A stretch of 64,000 nt of DNA from Steromphala cineraria (GCA_916613615.1 OU744736.1:54813600-54877599); one strand, 5' to 3'; positions 10,142-23,875 are shown, numbered from the stretch's first letter. Notes: generated from the sequence alone by a model not told the origin. Made by a program: numbers and translations.

Positions 10142-13100
10142 TTAGATCATTATGTTTATAAAGTTTGTTTTATTTACTGCTCCATATCCTGGTAAAATGT
10201 TCCAGAATCAAATATATGTGGTTTACCTAGTAAGTTCTGATAAGGTGATAAAGATGATTGTTTTGGCTCTGCCTATATTGGTCGTGTTGGGGTACCAAAA
10301 GATAATGATTCATATTGACAATACAAATATTTTGGCACAGGGAACAAGAAAAAGACTGCCCATTTACTGCTCCTAAAAACTTTGTTTGTTACAAATATCA
10401 TATACGTCTCCAATAGCACATATGGCGATGCATAAATAAAACAATTTACAGTCAATAACTGACACAATCACATTAGACTATTTAGCAATTAGTAGAAAGC
10501 CGACCCAGTCCGCTCCCGTTAAGTTAAACGAAATGTACCCCCAATAGGTTTGAACATAGCGCCATCAATACCTCTACATCCTAAAACATTCATGACTTTA
10601 ATTAGATACAAATCACTCGAAGAGAGCTCTAATCAGGTGAACACATGTCCAAGACAGACCATTATCCCTCAGCCCTTATCCCAAAAGACCGGACCCTCCC
10701 AATAGACAAACTTCCTCGTCAATTATTCTGCTGCCTTACAAGCAGTAACAATGCCATTCAACCTGGTCTTACTTGCAAGTACTTTGTCCAGAGAATATCT
10801 CATGAACTGTAGATCATAGCTTCACTAAATCCATTTACAAACCATGACCATTTTTTTGTCTCCTTTTAGGGTTACATGTCAAATGAATATAATGTTTTTA
10901 CCGACTCCATGGACAAGGCTAAATTTGTCTAGAGCGTATATCTTGACATGCCGGTTTCACCAAACTTTATAGACTAATAAGCAATGATCACTAACTGTGG
11001 CCTGTGAATGTAAAACTTATATATGCATTATCTTGTCAGCTGTTAATATGGGATCAGCAGAAAAGAAATGACTCTTTGACATTGACTTCGAGGTATCCAT
11101 GAAAACATCCACTATACATGTACTTTACAGCTAGTTGCATGGAAGTATTAAATGAAATAATCCATAACATTTGATTGGTGTATTTCAATGGTATAATTTA
11201 AAACAAAATTAACAACAAAATTACATACTTAATGATTCTGTCACCGAGATTTTGTGAATGTATAGATGAACAATATCTTGAGGGGTTCATAACACTGAAA
11301 ACGTCTCCTAAAACTGCTCACTTAACTATCGTAGAACTTAAACCAATTTATACCATTTGACATGTATGTGTCTATAGTTCTTTTGATATACTTTGAACTT
11401 GACAGGAAGCGGGGTATGAGAGCTGTGCATGCATCTTTGTTGCTTCATGGCGTTTTCTGTACTATTAAAATGCGCCTAAGTAATGTTTTTCTGTTCTATT
11501 TAAACTTCCCAATAGAATAATTGATGTAAACGAATCTATTGAATCAAACATCAAATATAAACAAAATTGTGCAATTAGATTGAAATCGAATTACATTGTA
11601 TCTTCTTTACTTCCTGAGGACATATTGGCATGAACATAACAACTAACAACAACGTTATGAACGTCCTTTGACAACCAAACTCATAGGAATAATGAGTGCC
11701 CATACACTTTCATAATCAATAATACATTGTTCGCTTATCAGACCGATTTATCTCTTATTGACCCAATCAAAATGTTTCTTTAACATAAAATCATATTCGT
11801 GGCATGATCATAATTGTAAACAACTTTTCACAAATCACAAACGAACCTAACATAACCGAAATATACATTATAGTTTTGAACAAACTAATTCATTATGATA
11901 ATGAGATATTTCAACTTTACAATAGCTAACATCGAACCCACGTTGACAATGATTCATATGAATTGAACTGACAATGTCAATTGACGCAAGCTGTCATTTT
12001 TATGTTTAAACTGAAGAATGATGTCAATAATGATTTTATCGTGTCATGTATTTTCACAGCTGAAAAATAACTGTGTGCACATCAGTACAGGTTATAACCT
12101 TTTTTTTGTTTCGAAGAAGAAAATGCCCACAAAATTTAAGTACATTATCCTTGTGGCCCCTTCAACGAGCCAAAGGGTTAACAAATCTATAAATCATTAT
12201 TCACATCTTTCAAGAACAATTTACGTAAGATTTTGAATGATAGGAGTCAGTGGTTCAGAAAAAAGGCTAATAATCAACGTGTCTGACGATTGGCACCGAA
12301 CACTTTTCTATAAACTTTGGAGAGCAAATATAGGAGGGATCTCCCTGAAAAGAAGAATAGTTTAGACTAAAATCTTCAGCCTCTGAACCTTTAACATCAA
12401 AGCTGCATGTAGGTGATACCTTCATGACCTTTCAGAACGTACATATTCACTACACAAGTAATCAAACCACACCAGCACTCAGTGTAAACACAACTCAATA
12501 TCCTGTTGATTCTGCTGAATTGATATTCATTGTTTTCTTCTGTTGATCCTCAAGACGAGGCAATCGGCTGTCAGCACATTAGGTTATCGATTATCATGTT
12601 AATCAGGTATTATTTCTATTCTTATTTGCCTAATTTTGAAAAATAGTTACAATTGATTTCAAGTTTATTGATGACATTGTAAGTTGCGGTTCTTTCAATA
12701 CAAACCTTGGTATGTACACGTGCTTGTCGAGAAAAACTTGAAAATGCATGTGGTCACTTTATGAAATGTTATTTGTTTATAAAGCTTACAATGAAGATAT
12801 AGAAAATGGAAGAAATATTGTTTGTATGGCAGCATTTATTAACAATCTGAAGATAACACATCAATTCATTTCGATGGTATAGTCTTAAGACAGATGTTAG
12901 GTATAGATATTTTTGTCAATTATGTATATCAATAACAGATCACTGATAAGTGAGTTGAATTATTCATTGTCAACAGAATCGTTGATACATTTATAAAAAT
13001 TCCTCATTTTCATAAGAAAGACATCTAAAGGGTAATCTTCGCATTGTAGCTCCTTATCTCAATGAAATACAAGGATACCAGGACAGAAAAACAAATGTTA

Positions 13101-13615
13101 CCAAATGCAAAGCAATCTCTTTAAACCAATAAATCAATAATACAAAAAATCTGCAGTTATTTATCGATATCACTTTATTCTGATATTCGATAACAGATGA
13201 TCGGGTAGAGTAAATTGATTTATAATCACTAAAGGGAAAAGGTTATGTATCAAAGGGAAAATGTAAAGACACAAAACTTTCCTACGTACTTCAGTGTCAC
13301 TAAGATAGAACTTTTGTATTGATGTATCACGACAAACTTGCTCTTCGTGTATGGAGTGTCCATTTTCTAAATGTTAATTGTCTCACACGATGACAGAGAC
13401 AAAGCTTAAACTGCTAGGAGTTTTTCTGTTGATATACACAATAAGCACACCAATCTATCACAATGTATCTTCAGATTGATCATGTGTACAATAACTTGCT
13501 GAAAATACATTTAAAGATATACAAACAGTTTAGATAGAATATCAATAAATGAGTAAAACAATAACGACAATACGGATATGGAGGAATATCAAGTCCTGTA
13601 CATGTCAGGAAAATG
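10142..13615 (+). repeat. segmental duplication block 3, copy A
   Basis: Collinear with 48085-52055, starting at AGTTAGATCATTATGTTTATA in both. Identity is very high at the left (about 5 differences in 200 bases around 10340-10540). Copy B carries an internal tandem duplication of A 12040-12910 and lacks a few short A tracts (for example near 12490-12550). Frames at 10152-10376, 10273-10467 and 12018-12236 are AT-rich, and the copy B versions are altered, so no gene is called. Confidence 0.9.
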
Positions 13616-13624
13616 TTCAAGCCC

Positions 13625-15612
13625 AATCGTCATATTTGCATGCGGTTTGTATTGAAATTAAGGTATTGAGAAAATGAATACATTACTCAGTAAAATAATT
13701 ATTCATCAAAACTCTCAAATAATATTTATATGTTTTACATAACATTAAATTACTTATTTCGATGTCAGAATTGCAAATTTGCTAAAGCATTAATCCAACC
13801 CACTTGCGGTGTCGTCATCATTATGTGTGTAGGATCGCGTCTCAATTACCACAATGTGAGTCTGATGGATATCAACTTGGGTGCAACAAATACCTGATAC
13901 GAAAAAATGAAAAGAAAATCTATTTGTGCGCGACAAAGACTGCTTTCAACCCTATATTTAGAAACCGTAATTGTGAGATAGCAACACTTGATTCGCCTTC
14001 ATGTCGACATGCCTGCCGTTTCAGTCATGTAAAAAATTTGTGAAATACATATTGTATACAGAAAAATACTTTGAAAATATTAAACTTCACTACATTTTGA
14101 ATAATGATCTTTAAGGGTTGTAAATTACAAATAAAAACCATTGTAGCTTTCAAAAAAGACAAGATGGAAAGGCGGGACTTGTTTTTTGGGCTTATCAGCG
14201 TTTGTGGTATTGCAATCTAGGCTGTCACATTGGTATATATTTAACAAACTCTGCAAACTCTGCGTATTCGAACATAGAATAAGGTTATAGTTATCAACTT
14301 ATGCAAAAGATCATTTTGTTAGGTGCATGGTCAGTTATAGGCAGAGACAGTAGGCAATAATTATTGTTTAAAATATTATTTAAAACTCAATGACTTAATA
14401 TCGAGTTCCCTCGTACGTGTTAAACTTTTAATTGAAATTTCGCAATTGATAAACAGTAAATAATGTCCCTCTCATGTCGATAAACTTTCGAATCAATGAT
14501 TTCAGGGTGAAAATGAAAGTTCGTATCTTTTATAGAAATGCCTCTCCCAGTTTGAGCTTCAACGCACTTGTCTTTGAATTTTTCTTTCTTTTTCATCATT
14601 TTGAATCAAATAGCTTAAAGGTTTATACCAAATAGATTTGTTACATGAATCGTTTCATCGATTCTATCCATACTGTTTCTAATATAGAACGCACAAGAAA
14701 CAAATGATATTTTCTAAATGTCTAATTTAACAAATTGTTATGGTAAATTACAATAACAGAAGTAAAAAAGTTTGCTTATGGCAATTGACTTTACAAAATA
14801 AAGATACAGAAGGTATTAAGGCTTTATATTGCTAACACATTATGGTCTGAATAAAACATATTATATATCATAACATAGTGCATGAACGCTCTGTGTGTGT
14901 TGAATATACATGATTACAGTGGACAACTTAATCAATCCGAATCAACAGTTTAATTAACCTGTCTTTCGACATCATGTCAAATTCTGCTTGTGTCTGTTTT
15001 CACCACTGATGAGAGCTAACAGAAGAAAGAAACATCTTCAGCTAATCCAGTCAACAGATGGATGGCCATTACATGCTTATCAATATCCTATCAGAAATAT
15101 TTGTTATTTTTCTCATGTGTTCCCCAATCAACAAAGCACTCTCTTACTTAGAATCTAAGAGAGTGACTAACGTTTCACAAAGTGAGAATTGAGAATAATC
15201 TTTATACAAAAAACATACATTCATGTGTTCTCTGATAATAACAAAACCACACTTGAATTAAAGTCTAATGGGTCATTTTAGACGTAGTGCTGTTTGCAGT
15301 AACATACATAGATGCAGTCAAAATAAAATTTAGTATAATTGTACTTAGGTTGGAGTTTTCTTTACAAACTTTTCTCTAAGCCTTATATTCATGTTGCGTT
15401 TGTTATATTTCAAACATGTTTCAACCGTAGTTACTATTGTGGTGTGCAAATTATGTTGAAATTCGTCTTGGATAAAACATTTCAAATTCAGAAAGAAACC
15501 ATGATCTAATTTAATTGATCAATCGCTCATCAAATTGGGTTATCATAATTGAGTAATATTGCCCTCGGTCCATTATATAATGAAGCATGATTTCATTTCT
15601 TTTTCCTACAGC
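13625..15612 (+). repeat. segmental duplication block 4, copy A
   Basis: Collinear with 53715-55770, starting at CAATCGTCATATTTGCATG and ending at TTTTTCCTACA near 15611. Copy B has 1.66 kb inserted at the block 3/4 junction. The 79-codon frame at 13804-14043 is broken by an in-frame stop and indels in copy B, so it is not supported as a gene. The sequence is otherwise AT-rich without recognisable features. Confidence 0.9.
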
Positions 15613-16805
15613 GGCTGTCTGTATTCCTGTCTGTATTCGTCAATTCATTGTTGTTCATTTTCTTTTATCATACAATGGATAGTGTTCTCAGCATAATAAA
15701 TCTCTAGCCATATGTATGACCTAGCAGTGCTAAAACACTGTCATCACGATTTGAATGAAACTATTCGAACAGTTTTACTCACAGGTACCAAAGGCAGTTC
15801 AAGTCTAATGTTCCACTTCATTTACTCATCTTCGGTGTATATTATTTTAGTTTAGGCTTGTTTAGTTTGGATTGGGAAATCCACAGACTATCATCTAGTT
15901 TAGTTCCGGTTGTAAATGGTTGTTGTTTCAACGCAAGCTGTAACATAGCCGAAGGGAAGTAACTCTTGCCCCTTGGTGAGATTGACTCGTCCTCTCGATG
16001 AGGTCGGATTGAAGAATGTCAGTTTGATACCGCCAACGGCCATTACAATTGTAAAAAAATCATTATATTTGATATATTTATAAAATTTATAAGGAGGAAT
16101 TATATTTTGTCAATTTACAGTCACAGTCATTGCTCTAATCAATTGCATATATCAATGTGCGAATCTTAAACAAAGCCAATGCTAGCAAAATACAATGTTT
16201 ATTCCTAATGCAGGATATTACGATCTCAAACCAGACGAGCATGATAACCTCTATTGACGTGCATAAATCTCCTGGCACCTTGCACCATACTGACATATTG
16301 TGCAACAACAGCATGCACATGTAGAGTTGAAAATACAACATAGAGAGAAATCCATTTCACGTCAGCAGCTCTCTGTAATCCTCAATTTATTGTTGTTGTT
16401 TTTCTTTGATGTGAATAAATCTCCTGGCACCGGGCAGCAACATCATTCAAACTGCTAGAATACAAGCCATTTCGTATGTGAATAAATCTCCTCGCATCGT
16501 GCAGCTGCACCATTCATAGATTACAAGGCATTTTCACTTCAGCAGCTTTCCATCAACATGTCCTCAGACAAACCACCACATGCTGTTTCTGTGTGTTTGT
16601 GGATGTATGTTACCATCACTGATGTGAGATGAGTACAATTATATCCTTTTACAGCTGAACTTGTGTTTCTTCCAGTTCCCCAGTATTTCATACAGAACAT
16701 AGAATAAAAAGACAATCGTTACTTGTAAATTGTCATTTTTCTGGACGCTGTTAATCTCAAATCAACGATAATCTGCTGATAACGTTTTCTTTGACTACGT
16801 TTGTA
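15613..16805. other. A-only cassette at a position of non-homology
   Basis: Flanked on both sides by duplication blocks, but the corresponding 1.2 kb in copy B (55771-56974) is unrelated by eye. It contains three diverged copies of a GTGAATAAATCTCCTGGCAC unit (about 16260-16283, 16411-16438, 16478-16505), each followed by GCAGC- or CACC-rich sequence, and a repeated ATTGTTGTT tract (about 15645 and 16388). Also present is CGAAGGGAAGTAACTCTTG (15950), a phrase reminiscent of molluscan dispersed repeats. No coding exon is seen. Confidence 0.6.
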
Positions 16806-17260
16806 TTTGCATGGTCACAATTAAGTAGGTTGTTTCTCAACTAAAACATTGATTTAAATAAGGCAGTATTAACAAGCTAGGGATGCGAAGTAGGTACTTG
16901 TCACTTAACAACCACCTGACAGTATTGTGAACTCGAACTGTATTTCCTTTGTAATTTTTTGTATATCTCTCCGCTTCTGCATGTTTTGAAGTATAATATT
17001 GTTGTTATGAAATTATTAGGACATCGAAACATGACAAAATGTAACTGTTAAATTTGTGTTTGAAAATATGACGTTACAATTTACTTTTACATCATCTCTT
17101 TTACCTCAAAACTAGCCGTTAAGCTTTTGAAATACTGAAATTAGCACCTAAAAGTATTAAAAATAAGATGATTTTTGTTGAATGGTTACCCTTTTGTTTC
17201 ATCACTCATCTTCACTAGTACTGATACAAATCATTAAAGTTTTGAGATCAGGAAGTCACT
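16806..17260 (+). repeat. segmental duplication block 5, copy A
   Basis: Collinear with 56975-57478, starting at GCATGGTCACAATTAA. It includes the shared tract around 16850-16920 (GATTTAAATAAGGCAGTA). Diverged, with several indels; homology continues to about 17310 and stops where copy B enters its own unique sequence. Nothing else is recognised. Confidence 0.85.
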
Positions 17261-17560
17261 GGTCATTGCTCATTTCATATTATTAATGTAGACTTATCTA
17301 CAGTTAGTAATTACATGAGGGTGGCCTTGCAAACTTTGCTTTGACAGTTTTCCTTAGGCTAGCTGTTCATCTTATGAACCTTTGCTTACGTTTGAACCTC
17401 ATTACTACGATAGTCAACGGTCATTGATCTTTCTCCAACTCATATCCTAAATGTACAGTTAATAGTAACGGGAGGACTGCCTTGTCAACTTTGCTCTGAC
17501 AGTCTGGCATATACTAACTCGTTCATCATCTTTTAAACCTCATTACTGCGATAGTCAGAA
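17260..17560 (+). repeat. tandem duplication of about 157 bp, copy A
   Basis: Two diverged copies in direct orientation, beginning GGTCATTGCTCATTTC (17262) and GGTCATTGATCTTTCTCC (17420). They share GGGTGGCCTTGCAAACTTTG / GGGAGGACTGCCTTGTCAAC and ACCTCATTACTACGATAGTC / ACCTCATTACTGCGATAGTC. Only the first half of the first copy has a counterpart in copy B. The frames are closed by stops, so a non-coding repeat is the simplest call. Confidence 0.7.
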
Positions 17561-17834
17561 ACACGGTTATACACAGCCACTCTCTAAAAGCTGTCGCTTT
17601 CATGATAATATGGGAGACGACGAGTATTTTTTCTATCATTTCTTCACACCAGATTTTATCATATTAATAGATCTAAATATCAAAATATTCAACTTATTTT
17701 CCTAAATATAAAACATCAAGGCAATATATGTTTAAGGGGAGTCTCTGAATAAACACCTAGGTTCTATAAACAGGCAATCTATTCAATTTTCAATTCTTTT
17801 AAATGCGACATTTAAAACTTGGTGGGGATCATGT

Positions 17835-19105
17835 TGGTGTTGATCTATAGTTGTATGTGCATGTATCATCCAATAATTACGCCCTCCTCCATTCAGTTGA
17901 ATAGTCAAACACTTGAATCCGATATTATTGACATTAAATTGTCACTTACACTGCACTTAGAGTGCATATATCACTGATAACCTCGTTGATTAAGATGAAA
18001 AGGTTTTGCAATATTTATCTCTATATTGAAAATGTACGTTTAGAATGTTGAAATGGGAAAAGTTTTATCTCACTTTTTTGATGCCCTTCCTTTCCCGTCT
18101 GATTCTCTCTTGTTGAACGTGAGGAAAACTATTATAAATATCAGGAACACACCCAAAGAGACTAACACCTTACTCTAAGGAATAGAGCATAGAGTTGTTT
18201 AAATGTAATATGCTTTCTACAGGACATTGCCCTTATATTCAGTCTCATGTGTTATGACCAATATCCAATTCCATGAATATATCTAAATACTCATAGTCTG
18301 TCTGAAGTGGAACCATGATTCACCTGGTTCTTGCTCTTATATAGTCTTATTCAGTTGGTGCAACTAGTTCATCTCCCAAGTTATTGAGCATATTCACAAT
18401 ACAGGCAGTGATCGTCGTCTTTGACAGATAATGTTGTTTGTTTGAATTATGCAATATAAAATGTAACTGAAAGATTAATGTGACTTGAGGACTGTAAAGG
18501 AAAACATACATGATCTAAAATAGCCTTAAGTTACATTGTACAGCATATTCCTTATAATTCAACATCGCATTAGTTTTATATGATGAATTTGAATTTTAAA
18601 TGAAGAGTTAATACAAACAATTCAATACTGTACTTTCTTTCTAAAATAAAAATAGTTGTTTTAGTCATCTCTAAATAATTACTTCTCTCTGTGTGTACCT
18701 TGTGATCTTTTTTCCAAATTCCCCTTTCGCCATGTTTACAAGTCTGTCTGGACTGTTTTTCTGGATTCCCCATTGTGTTTTCTTTTAGTCCGACATGTCC
18801 GGAATCAAGTCCAGCTTTTATTCTTTAAAGGACGGGTTTGTCTGAAAGGTTTTAAAGTTTAGTTTCTCTTCATTGATTTCAACTTGAAATTGCATTGCAG
18901 ACATACACCAAAACCGTCATTATAATTTTTCTTAGCAATAAGTAAAGGAGAGAGCCGAGAAATTTACAACTGGTATTATTGCTTCTCTCGTTTACAGCAT
19001 GAAACTTTAAAGAACAACAATTCAGTTCCTCTAAATATATTGTCATATTGGAACGATTACACATAATTTAGAAAATAATTGATTAATATGAAATAGCATT
19101 TGTAG
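17835..19105 (+). repeat. segmental duplication block 6, copy A
   Basis: Collinear with 58510-60460 and, after a 2.87 kb interruption in copy B, with 63335-63465. The part 18330-18819 has a third copy at 63511-64000 with no net length difference. Copy B also carries a 0.9 kb Helentron-like insertion at the position of A 18824. Minus-strand frames at 18576-18773 and 18879-19064 are AT-rich and have no supporting signals. Confidence 0.9.
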
Positions 19106-20544
19106 ATCACTATTTGAAGAAATATATCATTCCTATAAAAATGCTTCAGGTGATAATGGAATTGAAACGATTTAAACGATTGAAAACCAATCATATAACT
19201 CAATCCAAAAAGCAATATCTATTACGAAATAGCTGGCATGTGTTAATATAATCTGAAATCATAACTCTTGGATCTTATTGGATCCAAATTAGTATCCATA
19301 GCTTTTAAACGTAGAATATGTAACCTTTGCACATTTATCAATCTATACATCATCGACACAATATTTCTCTCATCAAACTAGTGTTCTAACGTTACAAACA
19401 AATGACTGAATCCGTTTTTTAAAGTGTTTGCCAGTTGTATCATTTTTATTTCAGCGTTCGTTCCTAAACAAACTAAAAATATATTGATTCAGCAAAAACC
19501 AGCAGTTTAAATTACAATACACTATATTTAGGTTTTGACAAATAAAAGTCTGACTAATGACAAAATAAGAACAGAAAAGCATTCACAACACATCTTACAC
19601 TACAAAAAGGGGGGAACTCCTGCAATTGGATGTTGGCATAATTATTTGAACCTCCAAAATCAAGTTTCTATAAAAATCTGGTCAATGTAAATGATGTGTT
19701 TTGGCTTCTCGATAAGAACTCGTTTGCCTTCTTTGTACTATCAACGTTTTGTTTGAGTACTTAAACTTGATATATCGGAACTGAAATGGTTAATTAAGCA
19801 TCATCCTCTTTAGAACGAGAATGAACTACATGTACAGGTTGTTTCCACTTGAGTCAAAATAATAGAGATAGAAAAACAAGATAGAAAACATAACATGAAA
19901 GTTTCAGATGACTTCATTTGACCATTAGCTGTAATGTTTGATCTAAAACTAACTACAGGATTGTTTTACTCGTAATTTAGTCATCAAACTTTACCTTGTA
20001 TAGTCCTTCATGAAGTTGTAACGCAGTTACATATCAAACTGACATGTAATGTAAGAATATATCGTTTACTTATTGACAATACAAGTTTTTGATTGATTTT
20101 TCTCTCTATTTGTTTTCTCAATGATTTTGTTTAAATTTTGATTTCAGGTCACATGTACCATGTCTAAATCAATTCTCTTAACCTAGAACTCTACAAACAG
20201 TCATCTACCAGCACTATTGTCACTTCAATTAACCAATGCCCCTAGCAGTAAAGTCAGCATTAATGCTTTCATTGTACTTCACACTGAAACGTCACAGCCA
20301 AATGCTGCTAATTCACCACGATAGTCAAGTAATTAACCGATTTTATTGAATTAATTCTTCCCTGGGGAGCAAGTTTCCTGTCTCTTTGTCAAAGCTTTTC
20401 CCACAACCATTTCTGTATCACCACTGGGTGTTGTACATAAAGGCAAGGGAAGACTGAATCATTATAGTCTTTCAGTGAACTGTCTTTAGGAGATACATAC
20501 ATTTAAAGAAAAGACAATTCAGAAATATACGATTCAGAAATATT
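19106..20544. other. spacer, nothing recognised
   Basis: AT-rich single-copy-looking sequence to the right of copy A. I see no open frame of note, no terminal inverted repeats and no tandem array. A short GGATCTTATTGGATCC palindrome-like motif lies near 19271. Confidence 0.5.
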
Positions 20545-20905
20545 AAGAGTAACAGAGTGAGTGAGTGAGATGTTGTTTAACGTGTTTTGAACAATATTTC
20601 AGTTATTAAACACGTGGATGTTGCCATCCAAAAGAGAGTAGACAGATCAGAGAGAAAGGGATCGAAAGGTTGAGGGAAAAGACGGAAGAAAGGCATAGTA
20701 AGAGATAGAAAGCAGGTTTTAGAAGGACTCAACTTTGGTCTGGCTTCTACCCGTCGACCTGTCCAGCTTGGGTGACCCTACCAGGAGCATGTAAACTCCA
20801 GCTGGCATAGTCGTCGAAGCACACAAACCACCACACCACGATAAGGGTCGTCGAAGCACACAAACCACCACACCACGATAAGGTAATGCGTCCAGTGGTG
20901 GAAGA
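20545..20905. mobile_element. SINE-like composite repeat
   Basis: Starts with GAGTGAGTGAGTGAGATG, then GTTGTTTAACG and ACAATATTTCAGTTAT, a module seen again in reverse at 37761-37830. It continues with a GA-rich stretch and ends in CTTGGGTGACCCTACCAGGAG and a CACACAAACCACCACACCACG segment. These phrases occur as dispersed repeats in molluscan genomes to my knowledge. The two minus-strand frames overlapping 20719-20983 are translations of this repeat and are not called as genes. It could be a LINE-derived tail rather than a SINE. Confidence 0.55.
20810..20883 (+). repeat. exact tandem duplication, 2 x 37 bp
   Basis: GTCGTCGAAGCACACAAACC and the 17 bases after it occur twice head to tail (20810-20846 and 20847-20883) without a difference, implying a recent slippage event inside the SINE-like repeat. 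Confidence 0.95.
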
Positions 20906-23509
20906 GTAACAGAGCAATAAGTCATATATTGCAATTTCCTTAATTTCACCAGAAGGTGAATTAAGCAGTACATCCCAATCCAATTGTGTTATCTTTACAA
21001 TTTGCTCTTCTGAAGATGTAAAGTACGTTGTATAAATCCCAAATATATATTTTTTTAAATGTCGGACAGTATAGGTTTTTATACAATTGCTTCAAACTTT
21101 AAACATTGATCCTTACCTCGGTTGTTGACATATGTTATCTTCAGATTTTCATGTACAGCAGGGACATTTATATCATCTTAAATACTCCCATTTGGGCATT
21201 AACTATATTTGAAAATCTAATTTAATTTGATTGTCTATCTTTGTCGGAGGTACTCCTGACTATGTCTAGGGCTCTATTCCATGTTTAAGTAAACTTGATT
21301 AACACTGTACTCACCTGCTATCGTAAGAACAGTATCATTGTCTCTGCAATAGTTTTAAATCTCCCTAAATTATGCAAGTCAAAAATTCAGATAATTCCAG
21401 GCTATGAAATTGAGACAACTTTGGTTTAAGTTCGTAAGGCAAGAAGGACTCAGTTAACTGTACATACCAATCAATCTTAAAATGTGAAATTCAATTATTC
21501 GGTCATGTTGACGAAATTTTGGTATTTAGAAACCAGACTGAGAGGTGTAAAGTCGTTCTTGACAACTTATAGATATAGAGCAGTGTGAAACTGATCAGGA
21601 TATCTTAGGACTATTTTACATCGTGGGCAGTGAATGTATGTTTAATATGAAATCAAATCTTAGAAAGAATTGAAATACAACTGACAATGAATGAATATGA
21701 AGTAAGACTACCCTGACTGTTTAGGATGAGAGAACGTATGATCATATCATTATGCGATAAAAAATGAGAACCTGAATGTAGTTATTGGGTAATATGGGTC
21801 ACATCTTACAGATATGATGGAAAACATATCTTATTGAAATAATCATATCTATGAATTACAACAACGAGATCAGAATCTCACCAACTAAAATTTGCAGACA
21901 GTAAATACCACAGACGCTATATAAAATACAAATTTGATTATGTTGCTGCATGTTACCAGATTCTATGTTTTTGTTAAAAGTAATCTTGCTGTTGCTTTGT
22001 TGCCCACTCCTGCCCAGCATTGTTGACTAATGTGAATCCTTGTTTGATCAAGTGTTCATTTTCTGAGCTGTAGTTCATGCTACCCCTTGTGTTTGTCAGG
22101 TATTCTGACGTGTCTGGAATCATTAAAGTGTAAACTCTTGTCTTCACATCTCACCAAGGTATTGTGGCTGTGGATTTGGTTTGCCGTCATCCTGTATTCA
22201 AAGGTTAACCAGAGACCAACCAAATTTTGTTTCCTTAAAATCCCGGGTCTGCTCAGAGATCTATATCGGCTTCGCTACATCAAAGTTTTTTGGATAATGT
22301 GAAATGATATTGTGATGTAATTTTCATATTATTAGTGATTTATCATATACTTGGCTATAAATACATAGATTTTGAATGTACATATACCCTCCGTCAAACA
22401 CCCTGTATCAGCCCGCAGGGCAGATAACCTGTATCAGCCCGTCGTCAAGGGACTTGAACCAGGAACCCTAGGCAACAAATGTGAAAAAATAGATCGAAGT
22501 CGCGAGGAATTTAGAGTTGTCTCCCATTGTACAGCTGACGTTTGAATCTGTCGCCTATTGTGATGACAAGTTAGTCGTGGCCCGGACAGTTATGTCACAA
22601 GTAACGTCATATGACTAGACATTTCGCACTTTCATTGCTATAGATACACAAGGTATAAAATGACAGGTGTCCGGTCGTCACAAAAGACAATTACAGAGAT
22701 AGAGATAAGGTGTTACTAACGAGATGTTTATTTTATCAATGTATAGGGTGTTATTAAAGTGATTCGGCTAACCAAATATCAATGATGTATTTCATTATCC
22801 TCACAATTAAACAAAACAAAAATAATTTTTTTTTAAATTCACGACATGAAATCCGAGGAGACATTTCTATTTATGATACCTGTTAAAGAAACATGATAAA
22901 TATTTGATCTATTTGAAACATTTAGATAATGATTAAGTTTTGACAACAGCAACGCACATTCATTAAAAAAAAAATTCTTTATCAAAGGTTATAATCAATC
23001 TTCTATCCACAGACATTTTTCATCGACTTCGTATGAAAATATTGAACTAGATAGAGCTCTTGAAGGATACATATGTTTAAACCAAGTTATTCAATACTGT
23101 ACTGTGGTGATGTTATTTAAGCATAATTAAGACTGTATAAAAAAGTTTTGTTACAAAACTATACTAGACAGAATTTGAAAATCTTAAGCTACACGGCAAG
23201 GAGTGTTAATTTTGTTTTATTTGCAGATTAATTCATCTGAAAAAAACATAATTATAGTTCCATTCTCTTTTGCTGGGTCATCCTAGATTCGAAAACATTT
23301 CTCTAAGATAAAACAGTTCATTGCTCTATAGAAAACAAGATAATGGATCAGCCAATCAACGATCGCATGCTATAAAGGGAGATTATACGGTCACAATGAC
23401 CACACCCCGCTTGGCCTGCGCCCAATCCGTGTCATGTGACCTCTTTCCACAGCTATGTTAATTACGTAACTGCTGTTCAGTTAGGTCTGAAAGGCTCGGG
23501 TTCTAGACC
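20906..23509. other. spacer, possible tRNA-derived SINE remnant near 22430-22480
   Basis: Mostly AT-rich with no gene seen; the 71-codon frame at 22087-22302 has no recognisable product. On the minus strand near 22445-22455 the sequence GGTTCAAGTCC matches a Pol III B-box, and the direct phrase CCTGTATCAGCCCG is repeated (22402 and 22430). Without a paired A-box or a foldable cloverleaf this is at most a degraded SINE. A GC-richer patch at 23390-23520 contains GGGTTCTAGACCC, also B-box-like, again without a tRNA fold. Confidence 0.35.
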
Positions 23510-23875
23510 CCCTTTAATGAATCATAACTTTTATTTAGTGACATAATCTGACATGAAATATATGCAAATTATAAAATTAGGAAGCTGGTTTTTATGTTTG
23601 TTTTCTATTATTGATTATTCCTGGAGAGGAAACTTACAACACATAACATAATATTTCTATAACTAAGAAACTAAATAAACCGCAAATATGAAGTTTAAAT
23701 ATTCATGTTCAAGTCAAATATATATCTTTCCATAATCTAGAAGGGAAATAATTTTTTAAAAAACCATCACATTTTTTGAAGAAATTACCGAGTACCTCTC
23801 ATGTCAAGTGTTTGCAAACAAGGTCTTTTGATTCTTTGTTAGGTCACGTGTCTCAAACGTCTAGACAGATGTTTC
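23510..23875 (+). repeat. dispersed duplicate of 38037-38350
   Basis: Begins CTTTAATGAATCATAAC and shares ATATATGCAAATTAT, AAATAAACC, AAATATATATCTTTCCAT, CTAGAAG, ACCGAG-ACCTC-CATGT and TGTTTGCAAACA in the same order and orientation with 38037-38350. Identity is lower than between copies A and B, so this is an older local duplication within the spacer. It ends with CGTGTCTCAAACGTCTAGA, the same unit that is tandemly triplicated at 38331. Confidence 0.8.

Noticed and set aside
13804..14043. 79-codon frame with many Cys and His residues
   Set aside because: The homologous sequence in copy B (53890-54140) has an in-frame stop and length changes, so the frame is not maintained.
20719..20983. Two overlapping minus-strand frames with Trp- and Cys-rich peptides
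   Set aside because: They read through the SINE-like repeat and its 37-bp tandem duplicate; the repeated peptide is a consequence of that duplicate.
22440..22460. B-box-like GGTTCAAGTCC on the minus strand, possible tRNA
   Set aside because: No complementary acceptor stem, anticodon arm or A-box at tRNA spacing; at most a SINE remnant.
23371..23519. AAAGGGAG ... CCCCCTTT ends considered as another TTAA MITE
   Set aside because: Inverted similarity is limited to a few bases and the left flank reads TATA rather than TTAA.
23485..23520. GGGTTCTAGACCC, possible tRNA T-arm
   Set aside because: The upstream bases do not fold into a cloverleaf and the loop departs from the T-loop consensus.
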